A program made the position numbers and the translations under genes. Below are positions 37,692 to 49,582 of a stretch of DNA of 64,000 bases, piece by piece. The notes under the pieces are model-generated. The model had not been told where the DNA came from and searched no databases. It saw only the letters and a list, made by a program, of their open reading frames with translations. The DNA comes from Phorcus lineatus (lineage: Eukaryota; Mollusca; Gastropoda; Trochida; Trochidae). The DNA lies in the NCBI GenBank assembly GCA_921293015.1, contig OV121087.1:41278630-41342629 (forward strand). Reading direction: 5' to 3'. Positions within the stretch are counted from its first letter, which is position 1. Each line of letters opens with the position of its first letter.

Positions 37692-38782
37692 ATGGTAGCT
37701 ATACTGCATCGTTTCCTCTACACGAACGCATCGCATCGAACGCAGCCACTGGAATTGCAAAAATACCCTTGTTGTAAAGAGCAGTCATTCATTAGCACCA
37801 AAAGTTTGCCAAGATTTACGCAAGCGCAACGTGACCAAGCGATCGGTTTGTCCGTTATGGGGGCTTCCCAAAGTCAAACAGCAAGAACCTTCAACTGCGG
37901 CCAAACCACCATCCAGAAGGCTGTTTATACGCTACCAGCAGACAGGCCAGACACAGGACAGACCAAGATCGGGAAGACCGAAAGTAACAAATGCATGCGG
38001 CCGAAGATCGCTACATCAGGCAGATTCACCTCCGAAACCGATCGATTCGTGACGGCGACATCAACAGCGGCGACGGCCCTCGGTCATGTCATAGGCACAA
38101 GAAGAACCCTTTATCGACCTCGTTTGGCTGGTATACGAGCCTATCGCTCATTCCGTGGAATGGCTTTGACCCGTTTACACGGTAAACGCAGATTACGAGA
38201 AACACGTACTGTACGCTGGTGACAGCGACGTGACTGGGAGAGGGTGTTGTTTACAGGCGAGAGCAGTTTTTGCCTATTGAAGAACGATGGCAGGGATCGA
38301 GTTTATCGACAAAGGGGCGAGCTTCTCGCGCCAAACTGCATTAGATGTTCACCCATTTAGAGGCGGAGACGTCATGGTGTGGTGGGGATTTGTGGCCAAA
38401 TGAAGACGCCATTGATGAGTTACTGAGACCTATTGTCGTTCCTTTCATCCAACAACAGCCAAGAAGATTGATATTGCAACACGACAACACAAGACCTCAC
38501 GCTGTCCGGATTGTTAGAGACTACATCGAGAACGCCAAAGTCACTATTTTGCCGTGCCCAGCCAACTCACCAGATGTTAAAACAATTGAACACCTTTGGG
38601 ATCACCTTGACCGCCATTTGAGACAGCTGGTGCCGCTTTTAAACAACCAGTAAAAACTTGAACAAGCTCTGTTCAACATATGGAACAAGATCCCTGCTGA
38701 CGTCATCCGACGCCTGACGACTTCAATGAGGAGGCGTGTACGTGCTTGCATTGTTGCCCAGGGTGGTGACACTCGCTACTGA
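37692..38782 (+). pseudogene. Tc1-type (DD34E) transposase pseudogene
   Basis: Segments in different frames collinear with Tc1-family transposases. They are: an N-terminal helix-turn-helix (TQAQRDQAIGLSVMGASQSQ), a TGQTQDRPRSGRPKVT linker, YIRQIHLRNRSIRDGDI, GIRAYRSFRGMALTRLH, RDWERVLFTGESSFCL, QHDNTRPHAVRIVRDY, SPDVKTIEHLWD and a terminus GGDTRY. Spacing from the second aspartate (HDN) to the glutamate (IEHLW) is 34. Several frameshifts and stops break it. The first catalytic aspartate, expected in TDES, is glycine (TGES). I did not find terminal inverted repeats, so only the gene body is called. Confidence 0.9.
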
Positions 38783-39954
38783 TGACAGACTCCGTGACTC
38801 CTTAGACTACTGAGAGTGTTTGTGCGCTTGTCTTTTAACTCCACATGTTTGTAATTTTTAACATTCACCCCCTATCCTTTTCCTTGTGTATTTAGGCAGA
38901 TTAGATGCCGATATTTGGATTATTTTCAAGGAGAATATTTATTAATATAAATGATTTCTGTTTATAAACCGATTGTCAGAATTCTCATATCTGCGTTTGT
39001 TTTTATTTTATAGACTTGAAAAATGAGTGAAACCGATCTTTTGCCTGGTAGTTTATTTCTAGATATTGCATTTCAGATCGTCATACATCATTTGTATACA
39101 GACACTAGTGAAAATTTTATCAAAACTTGCCTTGAATTAAGAACGAGTAAGAGAGACAGAACAAATGGACATTCTATCAGAAGAATGACACCGAAAATAT
39201 AGTCGCAAGCGACGACAAACGGATTCAGCTCAATAAGATGCTTTACTGTAACAGAAATGTTTTTGCCAGTCTAGAACTTGAAAGTAAATCAATTTGCATC
39301 TTCATCACTTTATGCCAAAAGATATTTATTTTCGAGTATAATCCAAAAACCATCACATTGAGTGCAGAAGTCGAAATTCTGAAAACGTTTTCCTGTATAC
39401 GAGGTCTATGAGCTTATGATAAATACAAAACCATATTGTCTTTGTGTATGCAGTAAATAGGTTTGAAAAGTCGATTTGAGTCATTGGCCCTTTTCAATTG
39501 TTAAATCCCAAGTTTAAGCTTTTTTCGTCACTAGATTGAATTATTTGCAAAAAAAACAACCTATACCTCTTGATAAATGCCACCATTTTAAAAGTTCGAC
39601 ATATTTATTCCAACAAAGTACTCGAACTATTTCATTTTATCCACAGTGGCCGAGTTAAGTTACTTCGCTTCAAAATGAAAGTAGAACTGACCATTTAAAA
39701 ACAAATTCATACTTATACAGCACAATCTAAAAGCACGAAATATGTCAATAAACTGTCTATTCTGTCACAACAAATATTGTTATGGATGAAATAAATACCC
39801 CATATTTTTGTGTCTGAATAGGAATGTTTATCTTGTCTCAATAAATAAAATATTATATCATGGCCATGGGTCAAAAGTCAATTCTTAAACGTTCAGATGC
39901 ATTACCGACACTAACATGAACATAAGCATAATTGTTGAAACTACATATACCTAT
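38783..39954. other. Intergenic, no gene seen
   Basis: AT-rich sequence downstream of the dead transposase, with no exon or repeat boundary identified. Confidence 0.4.
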
Positions 39955-40503
39955 TGTTATGAGTGTGTGATTGTTCATGGGTTAAACGTTGTATAATAAG
40001 ATTGTTGTAATTGTTTAGTGGGTCACATATGCACTTGTTTTGATAGTCTTAGCTGGCAGTGTCTGGAATAATCTATTCTAGAATGTTCTATCTATTCTTG
40101 ATCGCTTGGGTTCGATACTTCTGATTGGAGTTTGTCGTGGAACACTCTAGAAGGTATCTAACCTATATATAGGCCGATATTAGAACTCTTACTCCTCTTG
40201 CTTCTTACAATCAACTTTGCGATCATCTGCCGTGCCACTGTTTTGGATACCTTTACAAGCCGGATTCATCTATCTCCTATCAAGACCCACTGACTATTTT
40301 CTACGTTTATCAACTGTGTGATTCATAAGGATTGGTGAATATATTTATTTAGCTAATTAGTGTGACTCATTTCATATTGTATTATAACTTGTATTAGCTT
40401 GATATTGTAACCTTAAACACTTTGTTTATTATTTGATTGATTAAATTGTAATTAATATTCAATTTTCTTGTTATATTTTGCTATTCCAAATTCATTCGTA
40501 ACA
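39955..40503 (+). mobile_element. Probable solo LTR with TATA box and heat-shock element
   Basis: A 549-bp segment starts TGTTATGAG and ends TTCGTAACA, with the TG...CA ends and short inverted termini (TGTTA/TAACA) of an LTR. Inside, in promoter order, are a heat-shock element at 40076-40088, an inverted CCAAT (GATTGG, about 40123) and a TATA box (TATATATA, 40164-40171). The flanks CCTAT and CTAAT are not a clean duplication. No primer-binding site or internal retrotransposon region follows, so this would be a solo LTR. Confidence 0.55.
40076..40088. promoter_or_regulatory. Perfect three-pentamer heat-shock element
   Basis: TTCTAGAATGTTC matches TTCnnGAAnnTTC exactly. It lies about 76 bases upstream of a TATA box, similar to heat-shock promoter geometry. 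A partial site (TCTAGAAG) follows near 40147. Confidence 0.6.
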
Positions 40504-41639
40504 CTAATGTGTCATTAATTCAAATGTTAGTTATTGTTCCAGTATATATCGGTCCAACATTAAAAATTATTTTCTAATTGTCTATTGTCTGTGGGAGAAA
40601 ACTGTGGTTATTGATAATTTAAATGTTGAAAATATTTCATTTTGATTGAAATTGTCTCGTGTAACGTATAAAAGATCAACCGTACACAAATGAATCAGAA
40701 CTAACTTGAATTACTACGATAGACAATGTACAATATGCAGATGGCACAGAAGGTACTCAACAATGTTGTTACGTTAATTATCTATTTCTATGGTTCATAA
40801 AGGAGCGAGAATTAAGCTATTTTTCACTTTGCTTTAACATAAAGGCAATTACTTCTCACAAACGATGTGATATTTCCTCTAAAAATAACTTATTTCATTT
40901 AAACATATTTGAAAAAATGCTGACAATTGAAAACCAAAGTCACAGCTGACATTTTGTGATATTTTGAGATTTTGTTGTAAATGAATCACTCATATCATTG
41001 AAATAATATCTAGCCATTCGTTATGATTTTGTTTTCATACAAATACAAATTCTATTGTAGTATAATTGATTTAATTTTTGTCTGTAACTTTATGAGTGAG
41101 TGAGTTGGGTTTTAACGTGCTTTGAAAAAATATTTCCGTTATTTAACTTTATGAATCAATTTTGTGTGAGAAAACTTCTTAAGTGTAAAGTTCAAAAGTA
41201 CAGAGAAGGAAAAGTGTTATGCTCAGTGCATGAGTATAAGATTAGTAGCTAGTGAATGTTAGATTTTACATATGTATACATAAGTGTTTGTATTTGAGTG
41301 CAGGAATGAGTGTTACATTCACTGAGGCTTGGATAGTTGGGTAACTCATGTAGTTAGAGCAAAGGGATAGTTATAAATCTCAGTTTTCAAAACTGAAATT
41401 GGATGTCACAAAATAAGTATGTAAGATAACGTATTCATCTCTGCATCAGTGGGTAGTATAATGTTCATTTGGTAATTTGAGATTAACAATAGTGCTTTCA
41501 ACATTCCGATGTTGACAGTGAATGGTTGTTGGATATTTCATTATGTTTGACTTGATCACTGATGACTGAAACCAACTATCGCTTTTTCTCTTGTTTCAGT
41601 CTATCTGTATACATGCATGTTAGTTATATATTGAAGTTG
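40504..41639. other. Intergenic with a possible SINE-like motif
   Basis: No exon seen. The stretch 41093-41120 (GAGTGAGTGAGTTGGGTTTT) resembles a motif common in molluscan repeats; I recall this only in general terms. Confidence 0.3.
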
Positions 41640-41859
41640 TGCCACGGTGTCTAAACTTAGACAGGACCCGTTTATCGGGCAGGGCCCGGTTGTTCAAAAC
41701 TCGGTTATCTTTTAACCAACCGTTAAATCTATCTAACCGACTGTTAACTTTAACAGAGCCGTTATCTTGTTGTTCAAAACTCGGTTAACTTTAACAGTCA
41801 GTTAACTTGACGTTAAAGATAACACACCTAAGGACCGCCGCTATCTTTTAACTCACAAA

Positions 41860-42166
41860 ATGGCGTTTGTGGCTAACGCTGCCTTCATGTTGCCAGTTCA
41901 GCAAAGGAAGGATAGGGTGTATCGTGGACTTGACTTTAACATTAGGCTTTACTCTAATTAAGAAATGCGCCTCCGCTACCGTTTTGGAAGAGAGTCTATC
42001 GACTACCTGTGCAACATTTTGCACCATGACTTGCAGCGTCCGACAAGCAGGGGTCACGCACTGACTGTGGAGCAACAAGTGCTAGTTGCCCTTCGCTTCT
42101 ATGCCAGTGGGAGTTTTTTACAAGTTGTTGGGGACACGCTAGGACCATTGCTTGGATCACATTTTC
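41860..42166 (+). pseudogene. Harbinger transposase, N-terminal fragment
   Basis: ATG at 41860 opens MAFVANAAFMLPVQQRKDRV, then a stop (about 41959). The frame resumes MRLRYRFGRESIDYLC, then DLQRPTSRGHALTVEQQVLV and ALRFYASGSFLQVVGDTLG. This is the pre-catalytic region typical of animal PIF/Harbinger transposases. Homology ends after GDTLG; the DDE catalytic part is deleted. Confidence 0.85.
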
Positions 42167-42232
42167 CTCGTCGGTAGAGAAATTTTTACTTCTTTTCTTT
42201 CGTGGGGTGCAGGTGACGTTTTGGCCGTCCAT
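42155..42232 (-). pseudogene. Harbinger Myb/SANT-like accessory protein, N-terminal stub
   Basis: From an ATG at 42232 (minus strand) the frame reads MDGQNVTCTPRKKRSKNFST and DEENV, the usual basic lead into the Myb/SANT-like DNA-binding domain of the second Harbinger gene. It is cut almost at once by the deletion junction with the transposase fragment. Confidence 0.6.
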
Positions 42233-43520
42233 TTTTTGGTAAACCGGAAGTAAACAAATTATGGAATTGTGGGATGTATGACAGATAACCCGCAACGATA
42301 ACCTCACTGTTAACGGTGACGTTAGCTAACGTTGTGACTAACCGTGTTTTAACAACGCATTTTTAACGTTCAGTTAGCTAACGGCGGGTTAGGATTTAAC
42401 CGGCTGTTAGCAGTTAACCGGCGGTTAAAATAACCGAGTTTTGAACAACCGGGCCCAGAAAGATAAAATAATATGATAACCTAGTCAACAAAAGTAAGAG
42501 AGAAGTAATGAGTGAGTTAAATGGTTTATATTCACAGTAAAAAAGACGATATAAGAGGACGACAACTAATACCCGTAACAGCACACGTAAACAACTACCC
42601 ATGACCAAACAATAGACAAGCACTCTAACGCAACACCAATAAAGACCTTGAAAAAACGAGACCAGGCTAATTGCCGTTTTAAAGAGAGAGCACCAACACT
42701 GCCGTGCACTAACAGTAGGCTAGTGGGGCGGGTGGGCTGATAGGGACTTAAATGAATAGAATAAACAACAAGTACATGAAACTTTAGATAATCCCTGATC
42801 ACTCTTTGAGTGACTAAAATGACAATAATAGATAGGTATAGCAAAGCTCATAAAAGTAAATTGATGGGGATGGCAAGGTTAAACTATAAGTCCTGTAAGT
42901 GTACGCCAAAATGGTACAGAGAAACAAAAGGATACTAATGACGCCAATCCAACAGCTATCGTCCCACAGTCCAGACCACTTGTTCTCTCCGCTGTGCCAT
43001 GTGCCGCCAAGACCCTGGTCTAAAGCCAGGCTTATCTAGAGCTAACAACTAGCTTTTATAAGGCAAGGGTGCAGACGTCGAAGAACGCCCAAAGCCCTGG
43101 TCCTAGCTAGCGGAAGAGAACACACATGGGAACACACCAAGGAGTGTTTCTTGGCCTAACTAAAATGTCTCTTTCTTCCTACCTATGGAGTTACGATAAC
43201 AAACAGTAGCTCGTTGTAAAGTGGGTACACTTCTCTAAAAGAACATGTAAATATAAGCAACATAAGTATTGACATGCTACATGATAAAAGGCTGGTAAAG
43301 AGGGCATGAGAAATACATTTGAACATATTAAGATAGCCATAGTCGGCAAACAAAGATATCAATAATGGGAACCTATACATGAAAAAAAGTGCATAATACG
43401 TACACGTACAATGTCTACCTTAATTGATAACATTTTGAAAAAGGACATTTGATGAGAGGCGGGAAAAAAGAGGTACGCTCGCAACAAATGAATTTGTAAT
43501 TATGAAATTAGAACACTACA

Positions 43521-45107
43521 TTCATTTTTAGTTAAATGGTGATTAGCTAGATCTCAGGTAAGCTACCTCATCATCATTACATCAATGGGGTGTTTTTTCA
43601 ACCAATCGCTGTGTACATGAACCTTGAATTATCAATATTCTGTTTATTTATTTAAGAAAAACCTGGTCGTCATGTCCATTTTAACAGAACCACTTAACAT
43701 TAACTGGCTCTTTTACCACCATTGTGGTGACAGCCTGTTCACAGCCTGTGTTTAAAAGCAGGGTTGTCCGAAAAATATCATTATTTAACATCAAACTTGA
43801 GGTAAGCAGTAATGGTTGGAGCTATCTTGTATATATCTGGCGGTGTTCTTTACGAAAATCAAATATCTTCCGCCTGTGTAACTTTTGTTAGCCTCGTCTT
43901 ATCATTTATTGCTTTAAATTCTCACCTTTGTTTCGCGTCCCGAGTCAGTTGTACAAAAGTGATGCCTACACCAACCCTTTCTTATTTTACTTGGTCCAAA
44001 CTGAGATGTGTGATTTTTTAAATAATTTCCTTTAAGCATCCCTTTCCTTTTTATTCTTATGTGATAAAAATGATCCAAAATTGAATTGTTGATTGGCTTT
44101 GAGTCTTTTATTTTTCATTTTTTATATTTTATATTTTGGGATGTGATAGAGTGTAAGTTTTATATTTTGTGGAATAAAAGTCAACGTAAATGAAAAGGAC
44201 TTTAACGTCGATGTACGTTCTACGATAAGGAAATAAATTAGGGAATGGTGCTCTGTAATGTGCTACAATAAAAGGTTGTCTGCTAAATTCAGACTTGGCA
44301 GAGACAGCATTTAAGACGAACCTCCTCCGGGTCGACAAAACACCTGTGTATCACCAGTAGATAGGTCCTTTTGTTCTTTCAGTACAATGGGTGCCCTGGC
44401 GCTAGAAATATAAAACACTTTTTCAAATGCATTCAAGAAACTTCATGTCAAAATAGAATCCTGCTGTCGGGTTCCTTGAACGAATTACTTAAGGCTGTAC
44501 AAAGAAACAATTAAAGCAGTGGAACATTGTGCAATCGCCGATCCCAAAGAAGGCAACGACTGTTCCGTTATAAGAAAAGGTGTTGGCCTTGATTCTGAGG
44601 CCTGATGGTAAGAATAACATCCTCAAAATATAAATGGGGTCTTCAGTTAGCACAGAGTGCTCCTGAGATCATATTTGAAACTATCGAAGCACTTTGATCG
44701 CCAAGGAAACATGTACGACGAAAATTATTGAACTTTGATTCCATGCAAAAAAAGTTGATTTGTTTTGAGGTTTTAATATTCAATATGGATTATTCATTCA
44801 ATTTATCATATATTTATATAAACCAATATACAGCCACAGAGAATTTGTGAAAATTGTATTGAAAATACATGACAAACATGTCTTAAACTATATATTACAT
44901 TATTCAACTAAATATTCGGTCTTGTTAAATGTCATGATTGTTTTGAACTTTTCCCCCCAGAAGGTGCTACGGTGCTAACACTATTTACAATAATGATTAA
45001 ATTCATTTTTCAGTTCCATTGACTCTAGCACCGCAAAGTCTTTCCTTTACAGTGATAACCCTTGATTCATCTTTCACCTCTGGTAAATTCGATTTAAATC
45101 TATCAAC
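43521..45107. other. Upstream flank of the methyltransferase pseudogene, no gene seen
   Basis: AT-rich, no splice-flanked coding. An acceptor-like TTTTTCAG at about 45014 could precede the pseudogene's first coding exon. Confidence 0.4.
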
Positions 45108-45162
45108 ATGGAGACGATTAGTAGAGACTATGTAAAAGACTTCGAATCCAGAGCCTTCATCA

Positions 45163-47612
45163 TATGGAAGGGGATGTGTGCCAAAAATGAAATCATGTAA
45201 ACGCTTAATTCGCAAGTTGTAACATGTCGTTCTCAACCATGCAATTCTCGAAAAGACAAGTCCAAGTATGCAAACCTAACTTTTCAATCCTGTAAAACTC
45301 AACTTGCTGTTCTCAACTTTACAAAGTTCAAATGTAATTCTAGAAATGTCTAAGTCGAAACTAATTTTTGTATTTCAAATAAGAGGGATATACACATTTA
45401 GCAATGCTACAAGTTACGTTTTACAAATGGTAAATAAAAAATGAAGAGTTGTAAAATCAGCCTTACGAAAAAGACTTTTGCATTTCGAGTTTTACATGAG
45501 TTGCACGGTTATGATTGCAATGTTCCGAAATACATCTGTACACGATTTCGCATTGACCATATTTGGAAGTTTAACGAAGACTGCCGATGATTTCCGAGGA
45601 TGATCGGTATTTGACAACAACGAGACCTCCCTCATCCAAGCTCCATGCAACGCTGTGCAAGCTTTCTGGATCACGTTGAGTTGAGTCCACCGCAATGCGC
45701 AGAGCTTGGGCATGTGACTTTTCGAGCACCTAAGGCAAACAGCAACACTTGAAATACAACACATATCATTTTCAATTAATTCTTATCTGACCATTATCAA
45801 GAAAAATTTTCTTGAATACGTCATTCTTTAAAATATAGCCGTGTTTATTGCAAGAAAACTTCGAAAAGGTCCATTTGATAACGATTTTTGTGACGTCACC
45901 TCTTTTAGAGCCCCTCTGATTTTGTCACGTAGTCAACGCATATTAACTTTTCGGGGGCCGATTTCAATAGTTCAAAATACTTAATAATAAATAAATTACC
46001 ATTTTTTCAAAGCACATCTTTAGTAATTGTTATGACAATGGAATATGAGCGTTTCCGATGCCTTTGTTAGAGCATGTTACTTTGTAGACAATCTTTCAGC
46101 ACCATACCTAGTTATTTAATTTTAAATGATTATTATTTTATGACATCACCTAATTATGATTTACCACTAGAAGAATAATGGTTTGAATTTACTTAACTGA
46201 TGTGAAGCTTGATTTAAAAAAACACCTAATCTTATGTTCTCATCAAGGCGCACTTGCGTAATAATCCCTTCAGTTGTTCACTTGCACACAGTTGATGAAC
46301 ACAGTTAGTAACATTTGTAATTAAACACACCTTTGGATAAAATTCAAGATATACACAACGTAAATCGTTGATAATTAACTATCATGCACAATACAATAGT
46401 CGTGTTTTTGTTGCTGTCTTGATTTCTATGATGCGAGAAATCTAAGTTTTGAGACCACTAAGTTATACGTATGGAAATGTATAATCTTGTATTTCAAATA
46501 ATTCTTAGAATTTTTACATCTTGATGATTACAAAGGTATTTTGATTTAAATGGTTGATGATATCTGAATTTGCAAGAGCTTAAAAATTGGCAAATATGCA
46601 TTTAACAACGACCCGAAGTTCTCTGCCGACCTGCCAGACCGGGTAAAAATAGACGGTTTGCTTATACTCTAACTGTCGATCGAGCGGAGAGTTAAAATAA
46701 CATGTCACATGATGCCAGTCATGTGATTGTGACATGTTCTTCAATCAAATTTAGTTCAAACTGTTTACAAACGTCTGGTTTGGAACGTTAATTCGTAGCT
46801 TTAAAACATGACTTGGTATTAATTGAAATCAATGTTTCTTTAACGGAAAAATATTTATTGGTTAAACGACCGAATGAAAGACAAACAAAAGAAAAAATCA
46901 TTCTTTGCAATGATTTTGGAACTTTACCCTAACTTTAGGCTACGTTACGTAGTTATTTTCTTCTAACTGTTGATTTGAAAGAATTACATGCCCGTGTTTT
47001 AGGGGTAACGTGGGGATACAATATAGATATATTTTTTCTACTGTTATTTGTCTTTGTGGGTCAAGTATGTTGTTGTTTGTTTGCGATGGACTCAACTCAA
47101 CGCTATCCGGAAAGCTTGCACAGCGTTGCATGGAGCTTGGATGAGGGAGGTCTCGTTGTTGTCAAATACCGATCATCCTCGGAAATCATCGGCAGTCTTC
47201 GTTAAACTTCCAAATATGGTCAATGCGAAATCGTGTACAGATGTATTTCGGAACATTGCAATCATAACCGTGCAACTCATGTAAAACTCGAAATGCAAAA
47301 GTCTGTTTCGTAGGCTGATTTTACAACTCTTCATTTTTTATTTACCATTTGTAAAACGTAACTTGTAGCATTGCTAAATGTATATATCCCTCATATTTGA
47401 AATACAAAAATTAGTTTCGACTTAGACATTTCTAGAATTACATTTGAACTTTGTAAAGTTGAGAACAGCAAGTTGAGTTTTACAGGATTGAAATGTTAAG
47501 TTTACATACTTGGACTTGTCTTTTCGAGAATTGCTTGGTTGAGAACGACATGTTACAACTTGCGAATTACGACTTTACATGATTTCATTTTTGGCACACA
47601 TCCTCTTCCATA
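45163..47612. mobile_element. 2.45-kb element with about 530-bp terminal inverted repeats, inserted in a coding exon
   Basis: The arms 45163-45693 and 47083-47612 are highly similar inverted repeats starting TATGGAAGRGGATGTGTGCC. The element is flanked by the 6-bp duplication TCATCA (45157-45162 and 47613-47618). Removing it with one TCATCA restores the methyltransferase frame exactly. The unique middle (about 1.39 kb) encodes nothing recognisable. Near-identical open frames in the two arms reflect the duplication, not coding. Superfamily not recognised. Confidence 0.9.
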
Positions 47613-48179
47613 TCATCAACGATCTGATGTGTTCTTGTGACTATGAATACCACAAGACGGTGTTAACCATCTTTCATGAAGCTTTTGCTAACAGTAAGTG
47701 ACATGTTACAGTATGTCTCAGTCAAATCTGGCCAACTTATTATCGTCTATCAAACACACCACCGTGATTTATAGAGGTGCCATGACCATTGTAATAACTT
47801 TGTTTTTATTCATTTTATTTGACAATAAATAGACATATCGCTTGAAGATATTTGTCAGAAATTTCTGATGAAGAAATATGTACTTACATATAGTAAGGAA
47901 ATCTGACTCTTTTTAACTCGGCAGTGACAACAAACCATCCAGCAATTTTGACAGACGGAAAGTTCAATAAAGATAGAAATCGAAAAAATAATGCAAACAC
48001 ATGTCATTGACATAATCAGTAAATGTATTTAAAATATTTTTTCCAAATAACTTGAAATAAACCCATTATGTCAATTGTATATTGCGCAAATTCGGAATGT
48101 GTTATTAACAGTTATTTTTCCAATTGAACTGGTAAGTTGATATATTTTCACATGTAAAAGTAAAGTCTAATTCTTTCTT

Positions 48180-49190
48180 ATTAGGAACTGTAAAGCGGTT
48201 CGAGCTTGTGTCCTTTTTCCCACCTCGCCTCTAATGTACTTATATAAAATGTCACCAATTATTGTTTATATTTAAAGTACATGTTATGTACTTTACATTC
48301 ATGTACCTATTTTCATCATTCATGTCTTAATTCGCTGACTATGGCTATTTTCATGCTCCGTTTACCAGCCTTTTTACATGTAGCATTAATATGTCAATGC
48401 TCAATATATAGATATTTATATCTAATTGTAGAGGAGTTTGTGCCCTTTAAAGTAAGCAATCATATGGTACTATAACCCCATTAGCTTGGGTGATAGGACG
48501 ATTTTAGTTTACCCAAGAAACACAACTTCCCATACGCCCAAGGTGGCTTTCCTTCACGTCGGGACTGCGCCTATAAAGGCCGACTTACTATGAGGACATA
48601 TGATCTACTTGGTGCTCGCCAGGTTCGGTCGTGTAGAGAACTGTCTGGCTGTTGCCAGTGCGAGAACTCTTTGACGTGGAAGTTTGATGGGTGAGGTCAA
48701 TATTCCTTTATTTCTCTGTACCTTTTAGGAGTATGTGATCACTATCAAGTAGTGATTAGGGATTGTTTAAAGTACTGTGTACTTGTTGTTTATTCATCCC
48801 TATTTAGTGCCGTCCCATTGGTTCCCTGTGTATTCTCGCCAGTGTCGATTTGTCTGATTGATGCTATCTCATTAAGACGGCCTTTGCTTGTCCTGCTTTT
48901 TCAAGGTCTGGGTATTAGCGATGCTACTGTAATTGAAGTCTAAGCTGTCTATGTGTTTATTCACGGGTTGTTAATGTCCCTAATTAGCGGTTAACTCCTG
49001 TTGAGCTGTTTACGGGGAGCCAGTCGTGGTACCCAGTTATAGTCTTGTTAAGACTACGAATAAATCACTTGTTTCACTCATTGCTTCTCTCTTACTTTTT
49101 TGGCCTTATTTTTATATTGTTTTATCTTTCTGCCGGATAAACGGGTTTCGTCTGAGTTTTAATTTCGTTTCACCGTGACAGTAGCAATAA
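48180..49190 (-). repeat. Dispersed repeat, copy B, in intron 1 of the pseudogene
   Basis: Inverted relative to copy A (41640-43520) and without the Harbinger insertion: TTTATCTTTCTGCCGGATAA at 49121-49140 spans the empty target. It ends (CACCGTGACA) about 18 bases before the acceptor at 49208. Confidence 0.75.
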
Positions 49191-49582
49191 CGTTTGAATC
49201 CCTTTCAGATGACATAAAGGGAGGTGGATTACTGGACATAGGAACTGGACCGTTAGCCCATTCAGTTTTCAGCGCCTGTCGATAGCATCTTTTTATCTGA
49301 CATTGCTCTCCAAAACCTAGCATTACTGCCACAGTGGCATCAAGGGAAGAACGATTACAATCTTGATCCGTTCTTCAAATTCATTGTTGATGCTGAGGGA
49401 AAAGGGTTTGTAAAACTTAACTTTGACTTAAAAATAAGTTTAAGAAGGCATTAATTCAAGTAATTTAAGTATCTTACTTTGTCTGATTGACAACAAGTAG
49501 GATAGATCATTTGAAAATGATGATAATCGTTTCAAGAACATGGTTTAATTTCATTTCTATAATTTCCAAAGTGCATAGTTAA

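Larger units (their letters stand above)
41683..42455. mobile_element. PIF/Harbinger-type non-autonomous transposon, 773 bp
   Basis: Terminal inverted repeats of at least 28 bp start GGCCCGGTTGTTCAAAACTC at both ends, flanked by a 3-bp duplication CAG (41680-41682 and 42456-42458). The insertion is confirmed by the uninterrupted paralogous site at 49130-49132. It retains the 5' ends of both Harbinger genes facing each other, so it is an internal-deletion derivative. Confidence 0.92.
41640..43520 (+). repeat. Dispersed repeat, copy A (interrupted by a Harbinger element)
   Basis: Inverted relative to copy B at 48180-49190. Shared blocks include GTTTATCSGGCAG, GTAAGAGAGAAG, ACCTTGAAAAA, ATGAATARAATAAACAACAAGTAC, AGGCTGGTAAA and ATAGCCATAGTC. 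Copy A begins TGTGCCACGGTG, copy B TGTCACGGTG. The TG start is LTR-like, but no CA end or coding region is seen, so the class is open. Confidence 0.75.

Noticed and set aside
40108..40125. tRNA B-box-like GGTTCGATAC
   Set aside because: No A box, no cloverleaf pairing around it.
45003..45236. Helicase-like minus-strand open frame
   Set aside because: It spans the insertion junction at 45163; the plus strand encodes the methyltransferase N-terminus there.
45492..45764. Conserved 65-residue protein present twice (45.5 and 47.1 kb)
   Set aside because: The two frames lie in the inverted arms of one transposon, so identity reflects duplication, not selection.
41640..49190. LTR retrotransposon bounded by copies A and B
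   Set aside because: LTRs are direct repeats; these are inverted, and no gag or pol coding lies between.
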